DNA of 64,000 bases from Mycolicibacterium chlorophenolicum (GCF_001044235.1 NZ_JYNL01000068.1:414-64413); one strand, 5' to 3'. Positions 1 through 7,232 are shown, counted from the stretch's first letter. Made by a program: numbers and translations. Notes: generated by a model not told the origin, from the letters alone.

Positions 1-96
1 GACGGCGTCAACTTCTTCACCCGCCAAAAAGCCATCACCGCCCGCTGGCTCGACCCCAGCCACGGCGGCATCAACCTCGGCTTCCCCACCAACTGA
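1..96 (+). CDS. mmsA: Methylmalonate-semialdehyde dehydrogenase (CoA-acylating), C-terminal end only
   Basis: The gene enters from the left edge, so only the last 31 codons are present; they end in TGA at 94-96. The visible tail contains FFTRQKAITARW and ends GINLGFPTN. This resembles the C-terminus of actinobacterial MmsA/IolA, the NAD- and CoA-dependent aldehyde dehydrogenase of valine and inositol breakdown. The catalytic cysteine and the NAD-binding domain lie outside the window. The TIM-barrel isomerase downstream would fit inositol or sugar catabolism, but that is inference. The assignment rests on a short tail recalled from the family. Confidence 0.6.
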   Translation, partial: DGVNFFTRQKAITARWLDPSHGGINLGFPTN

Positions 97-105
97 GCTC
101 ATCCC

Positions 106-164
106 GCGAGCGTGCGTGTCTGCACAAGACACGCCGCTCGGGGGCGACAGTTCGCGCACGCTCG
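106..164. repeat. Dispersed intergenic palindromic repeat, copy 1
   Basis: This roughly 60-bp element lies between the mmsA stop and the next start. It is nearly identical to a second copy at 37906-37965, with about six differences. The outer arms CGAGCGTGCG and CGCACGCTCG are inverted, and an inner pair GTGTC/GACAC flanks TGCACAA. Both copies begin just after a stop codon and precede a gene on the same strand. That placement would suit a transcript-end or mRNA-processing hairpin. Confidence 0.75.
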
Positions 165-180
165 TCACGGAGGCCATGCG

Positions 181-1029
181 ATGGCAGAACCCACACTCGT
201 CGCCACGGCATGGACCAGCGCCGGCGACACCTCACCGATGCGGAGCCCGGCGACCAGCCCGGTGCCGATCTCTGACCGCATCGACGCCATCGCTGCGGCC
301 GGCTACACCGGCATGGGCCTGATCGCCGATGACATTGCCGCCGTGCGTGATTCGATCGGCCTCGCGGCACTGCGCGACATGATCGCCGACGCGGGCCTGA
401 CCCACGTCGAGATCGAGCTGATCGAACGATGGTGGGTTCCGCGCGGCGACGCGGGCAACACCTACGCCGTCCGGGATCTGCTGCTCGACGCCGCCGAGGT
501 GCTCCAGCCGACATTCATCAAGATCGGTTCGCGGACCGGTCCGGCGTTCACCGACCTGGACCACCTCGTCGCGCCGCTGCGCGAGCTGGCCGACCAGGCT
601 CGGCAGCGGGGTACACGCCTGGCCATCGAGACGATGCCGTTCTCCGGCCTCGCCACCGTCCCGATGGGCGCCCAATTGGCGCACATGACAGGGCATTCCG
701 GGGTCGGCCTGCTCGTCGATTCCTGGCACGTGTTCCGGGCAGGCACCCCGCTGACCGAGCTCGACGCCGCTCTGCCCGGGGAGATGGTCTTCGGCGTGGA
801 ACTCGACGACGCCGCAGCCGAGGTGGTCGGCACGCTGTTCGAGGACACCGTGAACCATCGAAAGCTCTGCGGCGAGGGCACGTTCGACCTTTCCGGACTC
901 ATCGACCTGCTGCGCGGTAAGGGCTTCGACGGACCGTGGGGCGTGGAGATCCTGTCCGAGTCGTTCCGTGTCCTGCCGGTACGCGAAGCCCTTACGTCGG
1001 CTGCCGAGACGGCGCTCGCTGTCCTCTGA
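181..1029 (+). CDS. Sugar phosphate isomerase/epimerase, TIM-barrel family
   Basis: The 282-residue protein looks like an AP-endonuclease-2/xylose-isomerase-like TIM barrel. It carries a metal-binding-type series of acidic and histidine residues: HVEIELIERWW, LAIETMPFS, LLVDSWHVFRAG and WGVEILSES near the end. The ATG at 181 was chosen because GGAGG lies at 169-173; an in-frame GTG at 112 has no such site and would translate into the repeat element. The family isomerises or epimerises keto-sugars or inosose. The substrate cannot be read from the sequence. It lies 84 bp after mmsA on the same strand, so a shared catabolic role is possible. Confidence 0.75.
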   Translation: MAEPTLVATAWTSAGDTSPMRSPATSPVPISDRIDAIAAAGYTGMGLIADDIAAVRDSIGLAALRDMIADAGLTHVEIELIERWWVPRGDAGNTYAVRDLLLDAAEVLQPTFIKIGSRTGPAFTDLDHLVAPLRELADQARQRGTRLAIETMPFSGLATVPMGAQLAHMTGHSGVGLLVDSWHVFRAGTPLTELDAALPGEMVFGVELDDAAAEVVGTLFEDTVNHRKLCGEGTFDLSGLIDLLRGKGFDGPWGVEILSESFRVLPVREALTSAAETALAVL

Positions 1030-1068
1030 TGCTCGGCGTAGAGGTGCATGGGGCGCATTCCGATGGCG

Positions 1069-1842
1069 CTAGTGGATGAACACGGTGTCGACGAGCACGT
1101 AGGCCGCCACGGCGAAGACAAGGTAGGCGAACCACCGCTGGAGCCGCTGAGTGTCGAGCTTGGTGCCGTAGTGGCCCGCGACCAGCGACCCGATGATGGC
1201 GGTGCCGACGAATGCCCCGGTGATCGTCGAATCGATGCCGGCCGCACCCAGATGCGAGATCACTCCCGCGGCGGAGTTGACAACGATGACTAGCAACGAG
1301 GTGCCGATCGCGATCGGTATCTCCACGCCGAGCATCAGCACCAGTGCCGGAACGATCAGGAAACCGCCGCCGACGCCGAACAAGCCCGTCAGCAGGCCGA
1401 CGAGGAATCCCGCGGGGATCGATCGCGGGGCGCAGCGACGCCAGTTGATCCCGGCGTCTTCCACCCTGCAGGCGGTTCCCGTGTCCCCCTTGGCCTGCAG
1501 CATCCGGATCCCCGCCACGACCATCACCAGCGCGAAGCCGGTCAGCAGAACCGGTTGCGGGAGATGCCTGCCGATGGCGGTGCCGAGGAAGGTCGCCGGG
1601 ATGCCTGCCGCGGCGAAGATCGCGGCAAGCCGCCACTGTACCTGGTGTGCAAGCACTTTCGGGACGGCACCGACAGCGGAGGCGATACCGATCACAATGA
1701 GGGAGATCGGAATCGCCTGGCCGATATCGAGGCCCAGAACATAGACCAGTGCCGGCACGGCGAGAATGGATCCGCCACCGCCGAGCAGACCCAGCATCAC
1801 GCCGATCACGGCACCCAGCGCGAGGGCGATCCCGATGGTCAT
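1069..1842 (-). CDS. TauE/SafE family sulfite/sulfur-anion exporter (left arm)
   Basis: The 257-residue membrane protein has the two-repeat TauE/SafE layout. A Gly-rich first helix (LGLLGGGGSILAVPALVYVL) recurs in the second half as GLFGVGGGFLIVPALVLML. About eight hydrophobic segments are visible. The family moves sulfite, sulfoacetate or thiosulfate-like anions outward. The start at 1842 gives MTIGIALALG directly before the first helix; the longer reading frame adds an Arg-rich stretch unlike the family. It is the last gene of the minus-strand sulfur operon, 34 bp after the DUF302 gene, and would export the oxidised sulfur products. Confidence 0.85.
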   Translation of the reverse strand: MTIGIALALGAVIGVMLGLLGGGGSILAVPALVYVLGLDIGQAIPISLIVIGIASAVGAVPKVLAHQVQWRLAAIFAAAGIPATFLGTAIGRHLPQPVLLTGFALVMVVAGIRMLQAKGDTGTACRVEDAGINWRRCAPRSIPAGFLVGLLTGLFGVGGGFLIVPALVLMLGVEIPIAIGTSLLVIVVNSAAGVISHLGAAGIDSTITGAFVGTAIIGSLVAGHYGTKLDTQRLQRWFAYLVFAVAAYVLVDTVFIH

Positions 1843-1876
1843 CGCCGACCCTCTACGAGCACGTCCGGGGCCGTGA

Positions 1877-2290
1877 TCACTCCTTCGGCGAAGACAAGGA
1901 CAGTGCGTCGATGGCGGCGTGCAACCTGACCGCGGCGTCGTCGGCGACCTCACGCAGACCGGGTTGGTCGGCGACCTGGACCATGATCTGAGGGTCCATT
2001 GCGTCGACGATCACCACGCCGTCTCGCTTCGGGTCCGAGCGCACCACGACGTTGCAGGGCAACAACAGGCCGATCTGGCGGTCCACATCGACCGCCCGGT
2101 GGGCCAGCGCAGGATTGCACGCGCCGAGGATCAGGTAGTCCTCCATGTCCTCGTCGAGCTTCGCCTTCAGCGTGGCCTTGACGTCGATCTCGGTGAGCAC
2201 TCCGAAACCCTGCTGGGCAAGCGCTTTCCGGGTCATTTCCACAGCCTCCTCGAAGGAGGCACGCAGTGTGGTGGATATCGCCAGTGTCAT
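1877..2290 (-). CDS. DUF302 domain protein
   Basis: The 137-residue soluble protein matches DUF302 by features such as VKATLKAKLDEDMEDYLILGACNP and IGLLLPCNVVVR, each with a cysteine in a conserved LGACNP or LLPCN context. The start at 2290 has AAAGGAAT upstream; a longer frame from 2350 lacks support. DUF302 proteins often sit beside rhodanese, thioredoxin and sulfur-oxidation genes. Their biochemical role is unknown, and binding of a sulfur or acyl intermediate is only a guess. The gene lies between the small cysteine-rich protein and the exporter in the same operon. Confidence 0.8.
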   Translation of the reverse strand: MTLAISTTLRASFEEAVEMTRKALAQQGFGVLTEIDVKATLKAKLDEDMEDYLILGACNPALAHRAVDVDRQIGLLLPCNVVVRSDPKRDGVVIVDAMDPQIMVQVADQPGLREVADDAAVRLHAAIDALSLSSPKE

Positions 2291-2346
2291 TGTCGAATTC
2301 CTTTCCAGGTTCTTGCGTCTGAGGTCAGCCTGCGCGTGTTCGCCAA

Positions 2347-2382
2347 TCACGTGGCGCGAATGGCGAGCGCACCGGTTGTCAT
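2347..2382 (-). CDS. Possible 11-codon ORF overlapping the cysteine-rich protein gene
   Basis: The frame reads MTTGALAIRAT and stops. Its ATG overlaps the TGA of the preceding 52-codon gene (ATGA), and GGAAAGG lies about 7 nt upstream. It contains no cysteine, so it is not an obvious cysteine-sensing leader. It may be a coupling ORF that carries ribosomes toward the DUF302 start 56 bp further on, or it may be chance. Confidence 0.25.
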   Translation of the reverse strand: MTTGALAIRAT

Positions 2383-2537
2383 GTCTGTTTCCTTTCCTGT
2401 CGATCGTCGCCGGGAAAGCCCAGCTCGCACGTACATCTCTGGGCTGGGGGTATCGAGCGCATCACGTCATCGACGTGTTCACCGCAACCGGCCCAGCCGG
2501 TCATTCCACACCGGGGGCACTTCTGGGGGTAGCACAC
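2379..2537 (-). CDS. Small cysteine-rich (zinc-ribbon-like) protein, 52 aa
   Basis: A GTG start at 2537 preceded by CAGGGAG opens a 52-residue frame beginning VCYPQKCPRCGMTGWAGCG. Cysteines fall at 2, 7, 10, 18, 35 and 37, with a CPRC pair, a WAGCGEHVD block and a late CTC. This resembles a widespread family of short uncharacterised bacterial proteins with a CxxC-W-GCGxH core, and it suggests a zinc- or iron-binding knuckle. The frame begins 12 bp after the thioredoxin stop, and the ribosome site adjoins that stop, so the genes are coupled. Membership in the sulfur operon suggests a sulfur-carrier or thiol-redox role, which is inference. Confidence 0.65.
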   Translation of the reverse strand: MCYPQKCPRCGMTGWAGCGEHVDDVMRSIPPAQRCTCELGFPGDDRQERKQT

Positions 2538-2549
2538 GGGATCTCCCTG

Positions 2550-2909
2550 TCAGCTCTCGGCGGCGATCTTCGCGTGCACGTCGGCCATGTCGAGCGCCTT
2601 GACCCTGGTGATCAGGTCCTCCAGCGCCGCCGCCGGCATCGCGCCCGGTTGGCGGTAGACAAGCACGCCGTCGCGGAAGGCCATGATCGTCGGGATCGCC
2701 TGAATCTGCAGCGCTCCGGCGATTTCCGGCTCCGCCTCGGTGTCGACCTTGGCGTGGATGACGTCGGGGTGTGACGTCGCCGAGCGGTCGAAGACCGGAG
2801 CGAAGGCGCGACACGGCCCACACCACGACGCCCAGAAGTCGACCACGACAACGGAGTTGTCGGCGATCGTGGATTCGAAGTTCGATGTTGACAGATTGAC
2901 TGTTGACAT
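2550..2909 (-). CDS. Thioredoxin
   Basis: The 119-residue protein has a complete thioredoxin fold with the active site WASWCGPCRAF, cysteines at 30 and 33. The cis-Pro region reads IQAIPTIMAF and is followed by RDGVLVYRQPGA. The start at 2909 gives MSTVNLST and has AGAAAGGA upstream; the longer frame has no support. It is a dithiol reductant. Lying between sulfide:quinone oxidoreductase and the small cysteine-rich protein, it probably reduces persulfidated or thiosulfonate intermediates or recycles the rhodanese. Confidence 0.92.
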   Translation of the reverse strand: MSTVNLSTSNFESTIADNSVVVVDFWASWCGPCRAFAPVFDRSATSHPDVIHAKVDTEAEPEIAGALQIQAIPTIMAFRDGVLVYRQPGAMPAAALEDLITRVKALDMADVHAKIAAES

Positions 2910-2943
2910 TGCGGAGTCCTTTCTCTGTGCCGCAGTTGGCCTG

Positions 2944-4146
2944 TCAGGCAAGGCCCTTGAGCATCAGGTTCCAGTACATGAACGGGAGCCCGTACTTCTT
3001 GAGATACCAGTAGGCCCGGTGCGGCTTGGTCGGGTCGAGCACCGGGAACGAGGGCTCCAGGTTGAGGTCGTAGTCGAACTCCGCGAGCAGCATGGCGTGC
3101 GACGACGTGACGATCGGGCACGACGAGTACCCGTCGTACGACGCACGCAGCGGTTGGTTCGTCAGGACTGCGTCGATGTTGGCCACGACCACGGGAGCCT
3201 GCTTGCGGATCGCCGCCCCGGTCTTCGAGTTCGGCGACGAACCGGCGTCGCCGAGGCTGAAGACATTGGGGTAGCGCACATGCTGCATGGTGTGCTTGTC
3301 GATCTCCACGTAGCCGGCCGCATCGCCGGTCGACAACGGACTCGACTTGATCCAGTCCGGAGCCGACTGGCGTGGCACGGCATGCAGCACGTCGTACGGC
3401 AGCATCGTGTCGGTGCCACCGCCGCCGACGCTGGTGATGCCGACCTTGTGCGACGCCGCGTCGACGGAGGTCATCTCGGCCTCGGTGTGCAACGTGATGC
3501 CGTAGTCGGCGATGACCTTGTCGAGGCTGTCGGCGATGGCGGGAATTCCGAAGGGGCGTGCGCCCGGCATGACCAGGTGGACGTCGATATCCTTCAGTAC
3601 GCCCTGCTTTCTCCAGTAGTCCGACGCCAGATACGCGATCTTCTGCGGAGCCCCGGCACATTTGATCGCCCCCGATGGCACCGTGAACACCGCGGTGCCG
3701 GACCGTAGGGTGCGGATGTAGTCCCAGGTGCGCGGCGCGAGATCGAACCGGTAGTTCGACGACACGCCGTCGCGACCCAGGGCGTCCTCTAGCCCCTCGG
3801 TGCTCTTCCAGTCGAGCTGGATGCCGGGGCACACGACCAGCACATCGTAGGCGTAGGTCGCCCCGTCGGTGCACGTGACCGTGTTGTTGTCGGGATCAAA
3901 GGCGCTGGCGCCATTCTTGATCCATGTCGCGCCTTTCGGCATCACCGAGGACTCGGGCCGCTCGGTCGACGAGGCCTTCGCCTGACCTCCGCCGACGAGC
4001 GTCCACAGCGGCTGGTAGTAGTGCGCACTCGACGGCTCGATGATCGCGACATCGGAGTAGCCCTTGCGAAGCAGCCGCGCCGCGACGGTGATGCCGGCGG
4101 TTCCACCGCCGACGATCAGGATCTGGTGTTTGGCCTTGGTGATCAT
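2944..4146 (-). CDS. sqr: Sulfide:quinone oxidoreductase, SQOR-like FAD protein
   Basis: The 400-residue flavoprotein begins with the FAD dinucleotide motif ILIVGGGTAGITVAARL (residues 9-25). It has the second FAD signature NVFSLGDAGSSPNSKTGAA near 295-312. Two cysteines sit where the redox-active pair of SQR is expected: Cys163 in AIKCAGAPQK and Cys343 in YSSCPIVTS. The C-terminus has paired aromatics and a hydrophobic helix (YGLPFMYWNLMLKGL) typical of the membrane-facing quinone end. The enzyme oxidises H2S to a persulfide and reduces menaquinone. AGGAG lies just before the ATG. It follows the persulfide dioxygenase gene by 22 bp and would supply its substrate. Confidence 0.88.
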   Translation of the reverse strand: MITKAKHQILIVGGGTAGITVAARLLRKGYSDVAIIEPSSAHYYQPLWTLVGGGQAKASSTERPESSVMPKGATWIKNGASAFDPDNNTVTCTDGATYAYDVLVVCPGIQLDWKSTEGLEDALGRDGVSSNYRFDLAPRTWDYIRTLRSGTAVFTVPSGAIKCAGAPQKIAYLASDYWRKQGVLKDIDVHLVMPGARPFGIPAIADSLDKVIADYGITLHTEAEMTSVDAASHKVGITSVGGGGTDTMLPYDVLHAVPRQSAPDWIKSSPLSTGDAAGYVEIDKHTMQHVRYPNVFSLGDAGSSPNSKTGAAIRKQAPVVVANIDAVLTNQPLRASYDGYSSCPIVTSSHAMLLAEFDYDLNLEPSFPVLDPTKPHRAYWYLKKYGLPFMYWNLMLKGLA

Positions 4147-4168
4147 CTACGTGTCTCCTGTAATCGAG

Positions 4169-5548
4169 TCAGGCGTTCTGGGTGGCTTCTGCCCAGGCGC
4201 CATAGCCGCCCAGGATGTCGCTGACATCGGTGAAGCCGTGTTGGCGCAGCAGGCTGGCCGCGACCGAGGACCGGTAGCCTCCGGCGCAGTACACGACGGT
4301 CGGCGTGGTGGGGTCGAGTTCACCCAGCCGGGCGGGCAACTGGCCCACCGGGATCGGGATCGCGTTCGGGATGGCGCCGGCCTCGACCTCGCCGGGATTG
4401 CGGACGTCGACGATCTGCAGTGCGGTGATCTGCGCCGCGCGTTCGTCAAAGGCCTTGGCCGTCAGTCGCGATGCCACCTGGACGTCATCGCGATTCTCGA
4501 ACATCACCTCGAAGGGCTTGTCGAGGTAGCCGATGACCCGATCGAAGCCGATGCGGGCGAGCCGGTTCTTGCCTTCCAGCTCCTGACCGGGTTCGGTGAA
4601 CAGCACGATGTCGACGTCGGAGGGCAGGACGGAGCCGGCGAACTCGGCGTAGCGGCCTTCCAGACCGATGTTGACAGCGCGGCGTAGGTGCCCCAGGGCG
4701 AACTCCTCGGGCGTACGGCCGTCGACCAGCACGGCGCCGCGGTCGATTGCCGCGAGCACCTCTGGATAGGTCATCGCGGGCGGCATCTTGGTCTCATCGA
4801 GCAGTTCGCGGTCCTTGCGGTTGAGGATCGCGTCGTAGACGAAGTAGCCCGGTGCCGGTGGCTGACCCTCGGTGACCAGATTCATGAACGTGGCCTTGTC
4901 CGGGGCGCGCAGCGCGTAATTGGTGGCCTTCTGGTCGCCCATCGTGGACCACAACTCGGTGGACAGGTTCTTGCCGCACGCCGAGCCCGCACCGTGCGCG
5001 GGGTACACCCGGGTCGCGTCGGGCAGGGTCATCAGCTTGTTGTGCAGTGAGTCATAGAGTTTGTCGGCCAGTTCCTCACGGGTGAACCCGATCGAGGCCA
5101 GCAGGTCGGGCCGGCCGACGTCGCCGATGAACAGCGCGTCGCCCGTCAGCACGCCGTAGGGCACCTTGTCGCGAGGGTGCTCGTAGACCACGATGCTCAG
5201 CGACTCCGGGGTGTGTCCGGGGGTATGGCGGAACTCCAGCGTGACCTCGCCCAGCGAGTAGATCTCGCCGTCCGCGACACCCATCGACTCGAATTCGGTC
5301 TCAGCGACGGAGGAGAAGACGATCTTCGCGCCCGTGGCCTTGGCCAACTCGAGGTGACCGGAGAGGAAGTCGGCGTGAAAGTGGGTCTCGATCACCAGCT
5401 CAATGGTCAGACCCAGCTCTCTGGCATCGGCCAGATACTCGGACACGTCGCGCTGCGGGTCGACAACGACTGCGCGCTTGGTGGTTTCGTCGGCGATCAG
5501 ATACGACGCGTGCGACAGACAATCCAAGTAGTACTGGGTGAACTTCAT
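4169..5548 (-). CDS. Persulfide dioxygenase with pseudo-rhodanese and rhodanese domains (CstB-like)
   Basis: The 459-residue protein has three parts. Residues 1-250 are a metallo-beta-lactamase fold with ETHFHADFLSGH (His56, His58, Asp60), TPGH (His112), LTGDALF (Asp137) and VYPAHG (His185), the pattern of non-heme iron persulfide dioxygenases. Residues about 258-350 are a rhodanese fold whose loop reads LFTEPGQELEGKN and lacks the cysteine. Residues about 360-455 are a rhodanese domain with CAGGYRSS, Cys421. This is the layout of Staphylococcus aureus CstB, which oxidises low-molecular-weight persulfides and makes thiosulfate. It is the first gene of the minus-strand operon. The start has AAGGGACTGAGGA upstream and lies just downstream of a repressor-controlled promoter. 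Confidence 0.88.
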   Translation of the reverse strand: MKFTQYYLDCLSHASYLIADETTKRAVVVDPQRDVSEYLADARELGLTIELVIETHFHADFLSGHLELAKATGAKIVFSSVAETEFESMGVADGEIYSLGEVTLEFRHTPGHTPESLSIVVYEHPRDKVPYGVLTGDALFIGDVGRPDLLASIGFTREELADKLYDSLHNKLMTLPDATRVYPAHGAGSACGKNLSTELWSTMGDQKATNYALRAPDKATFMNLVTEGQPPAPGYFVYDAILNRKDRELLDETKMPPAMTYPEVLAAIDRGAVLVDGRTPEEFALGHLRRAVNIGLEGRYAEFAGSVLPSDVDIVLFTEPGQELEGKNRLARIGFDRVIGYLDKPFEVMFENRDDVQVASRLTAKAFDERAAQITALQIVDVRNPGEVEAGAIPNAIPIPVGQLPARLGELDPTTPTVVYCAGGYRSSVAASLLRQHGFTDVSDILGGYGAWAEATQNA

Positions 5549-5581
5549 GTCCTCAGTCCCTTCATTCGGTGCGGTAACGCC

Positions 5582-5612
5582 ATCCTGGCATATACCCCTA
5601 CGGGTATGTCAA
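5582..5612 (-). promoter_or_regulatory. Promoter of the left sulfur operon
   Basis: On the minus strand TTGACA (5612-5607) is followed by a 19-bp spacer and CAGGAT (5587-5582). The spacer is almost wholly occupied by a TACCC-type palindrome. A 19-bp spacer is longer than usual. Confidence 0.6.
5592..5607. promoter_or_regulatory. CsoR/CstR-type operator 1
   Basis: ATACCCCTACGGGTAT is an inverted repeat of the TACCC-N4-GGGTA type bound by DUF156-family repressors. It lies between the -35 and -10 of the left promoter, so a bound repressor would block that promoter. Confidence 0.75.
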
Positions 5613-5628
5613 CTACCCCTGGGGGTAT
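5613..5628. promoter_or_regulatory. CsoR/CstR-type operator 2
   Basis: CTACCCCTGGGGGTAT matches the same palindrome. It lies directly upstream of the left -35 and 21 bp from operator 1 centre to centre, which is two helical turns and would suit side-by-side tetramers. Confidence 0.65.
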
Positions 5629-5640
5629 CTGATTCCTCGC

Positions 5641-5671
5641 TTGACAATACCCCACGGGGTATGCCTACCAT
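5641..5671 (+). promoter_or_regulatory. Promoter of the right sulfur operon
   Basis: TTGACA (5641-5646), a 19-bp spacer and TACCAT (5666-5671) form a promoter that mirrors the left one in -35 sequence and spacing. Operator 3 fills the spacer. Confidence 0.6.
5647..5662. promoter_or_regulatory. CsoR/CstR-type operator 3
   Basis: ATACCCCACGGGGTAT is the most symmetric of the set, with 7-bp arms. It starts immediately after the right-hand TTGACA. Confidence 0.75.
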
Positions 5672-5682
5672 CTCAATCGAAT

Positions 5683-5698
5683 ATACCCCCGGCGGTAT
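5683..5698. promoter_or_regulatory. CsoR/CstR-type operator 4
   Basis: ATACCCCCGGCGGTAT is a slightly degenerate copy. It lies downstream of the right -10, in the early transcribed region, where it would act as a roadblock or add cooperativity. Confidence 0.6.
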
Positions 5699-5753
5699 CT
5701 AGGACCCTAGAGGCTTTCGTCACCGCCGGCCAGCTGGAAGGACCCTCATCGCC

Positions 5754-6344
5754 ATGACGACCACCGCAACGATCGATTCGCAGAACCTCAGCGAGCGCCT
5801 GTGTTCAGCCGCGCCACCGCGGGTCTTGGACGTGCGGACACCCGGTGAGTTCGAGACCGCGCACATCGCGGGTGCCTACAACGTGCCGCTGGACTTGCTG
5901 CGCGAGCACCGCGACGAGATCATCAAGCATCTCGACGACGAGGTAGTGCTCGTGTGTCGCTCCGGGCAGCGCGCCGCGCAGGCCGAGGAGTCGCTGCGCA
6001 ACGCCGGCCTGACCAACGTGCACATCCTCGACGGCGGGATCGTGGCGTGGGAGTCCGCCGGTTTCGCGGTCAATCGCGGCACTCCACGCTGGGATCTCGA
6101 GCGCCAGGTCCGCCTGGTCGCCGGCTCGATCGTGCTGACCAGCATCCTGGGCAGCGTTGCCGCGCCTAAGCTCAAGTGGCTCGCGGCCGGCGTCGGCGGC
6201 GGGCTCACCTTCGCCGCACTGTCCAACACCTGCGCGATGGGCATGCTGCTGGCGAAGCTGCCTTACAACCGCGGCGCCACCTGTGACGCTCCGACGGTTG
6301 TCGCCCAGCTCATCGGGTCGCCCGTCGCTCAGAAGGTCGGGTGA
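5754..6344 (+). CDS. Rhodanese-like protein with C-terminal DUF2892 membrane domain
   Basis: The 196-residue protein has a single rhodanese domain (residues about 8-105) with the active loop LVCRSGQRAA, Cys68. A hydrophobic DUF2892-type region (about 115-165) follows, with further cysteines in NTCAMG and GATCDAP. The arrangement is like E. coli YgaP, a membrane-bound sulfurtransferase. It would take sulfane sulfur from persulfides near the membrane. It is the first gene of the rightward operon, and its stop overlaps the start of the exporter (GTGA). Operators 3 and 4 lie upstream. Confidence 0.85.
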   Translation: MTTTATIDSQNLSERLCSAAPPRVLDVRTPGEFETAHIAGAYNVPLDLLREHRDEIIKHLDDEVVLVCRSGQRAAQAEESLRNAGLTNVHILDGGIVAWESAGFAVNRGTPRWDLERQVRLVAGSIVLTSILGSVAAPKLKWLAAGVGGGLTFAALSNTCAMGMLLAKLPYNRGATCDAPTVVAQLIGSPVAQKVG

Positions 6345-7222
6345 CCGCCATGATCGCGTTGACCGTTGCCCTGGCCGTCTTCGTCGGCATTGCCTTGGGC
6401 CTCCTCGGCGGCGGCGGTTCGATCATGACCGTCCCGTTGCTCGCCTACGTCGCCGGCATGGACGCCAAACAGGCGATCGCCACCTCGCTGCTGGTGGTCG
6501 GCGTGACCAGCGCAGTCGGCGCCGTCTCACACGCCCGCGCCGGCCGGGTGCAATGGCGCACCGGCCTGATCTTCGGGGCGGCGGGCATGGCCGGCGCCTA
6601 CGCCGGCGGTCTGCTGGCCCGCTTCATCCCGGGCACGGTGCTGCTCATCGGCTTCGCCGTCATGATGATCGCCACCGCCATCGCGATGCTCCGTGGCCGC
6701 AAGAATGTCCACGCCGCCGGTGGCGCACACCGGATGCCGATACCGAAGATCATCGCCGAGGGCCTCGTTGTCGGCCTGGTCACCGGCCTCGTGGGCGCCG
6801 GCGGCGGATTCCTGGTGGTGCCCGCACTGGCCCTGCTGGGCGGGCTGCCCATGCCGGTCGCGGTCGGCACCTCGCTGATCGTCATCGCGATGAAGTCGTT
6901 CGCCGGCCTGGCCGGCTACCTGTCCAGCGTGCACATCGACTGGGGTGTGGCCCTTGCCGTCACCGCCGCCGCCGTGGTCGGCGCTCTCATCGGCGCACGC
7001 CTGACCGCGATGGTCGACCCCGACGCGTTGCGGAAAGCCTTCGGATGGTTCGTCCTGGGAATGTCTTCGATCATCCTGGCGCAGGAAATCCACCTAGCCG
7101 TCGGTATGGCCGCTGCTGCGCTGACAGCCGTTGCCCTGGCGATGTACCTCGCCTGCAACCGAACTGGATTCTGTCCGCTACGCCACCTGGTGGCGAACCG
7201 CCCCGCCAGCGCGCCGGCATGA
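6341..7222 (+). CDS. TauE/SafE family sulfur-anion exporter (right arm)
   Basis: The 293-residue membrane protein shares the two-repeat architecture of the exporter at 1069-1842. LGLLGGGGSIMTVPLLAYV appears in the first half and LVGAGGGFLVVPALALLGG in the second. The GTG at 6341 overlaps the rhodanese TGA, which implies translational coupling; an ATG at 6350 is an alternative. The C-terminus extends past the last family helix with a CNRTGFCPLRHL segment containing two cysteines. Together with the left-arm paralogue it gives the module two export routes. Confidence 0.85.
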   Translation: MTAMIALTVALAVFVGIALGLLGGGGSIMTVPLLAYVAGMDAKQAIATSLLVVGVTSAVGAVSHARAGRVQWRTGLIFGAAGMAGAYAGGLLARFIPGTVLLIGFAVMMIATAIAMLRGRKNVHAAGGAHRMPIPKIIAEGLVVGLVTGLVGAGGGFLVVPALALLGGLPMPVAVGTSLIVIAMKSFAGLAGYLSSVHIDWGVALAVTAAAVVGALIGARLTAMVDPDALRKAFGWFVLGMSSIILAQEIHLAVGMAAAALTAVALAMYLACNRTGFCPLRHLVANRPASAPA

Positions 7223-7232
7223 GCACCGGGGA

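Noticed and set aside
4480-4600. Possible inactivating mutation in the first rhodanese domain of the CstB-like protein
   Set aside because: The reading frame is intact and the cysteine-free pseudo-rhodanese is a normal part of CstB enzymes, so it is not damage.
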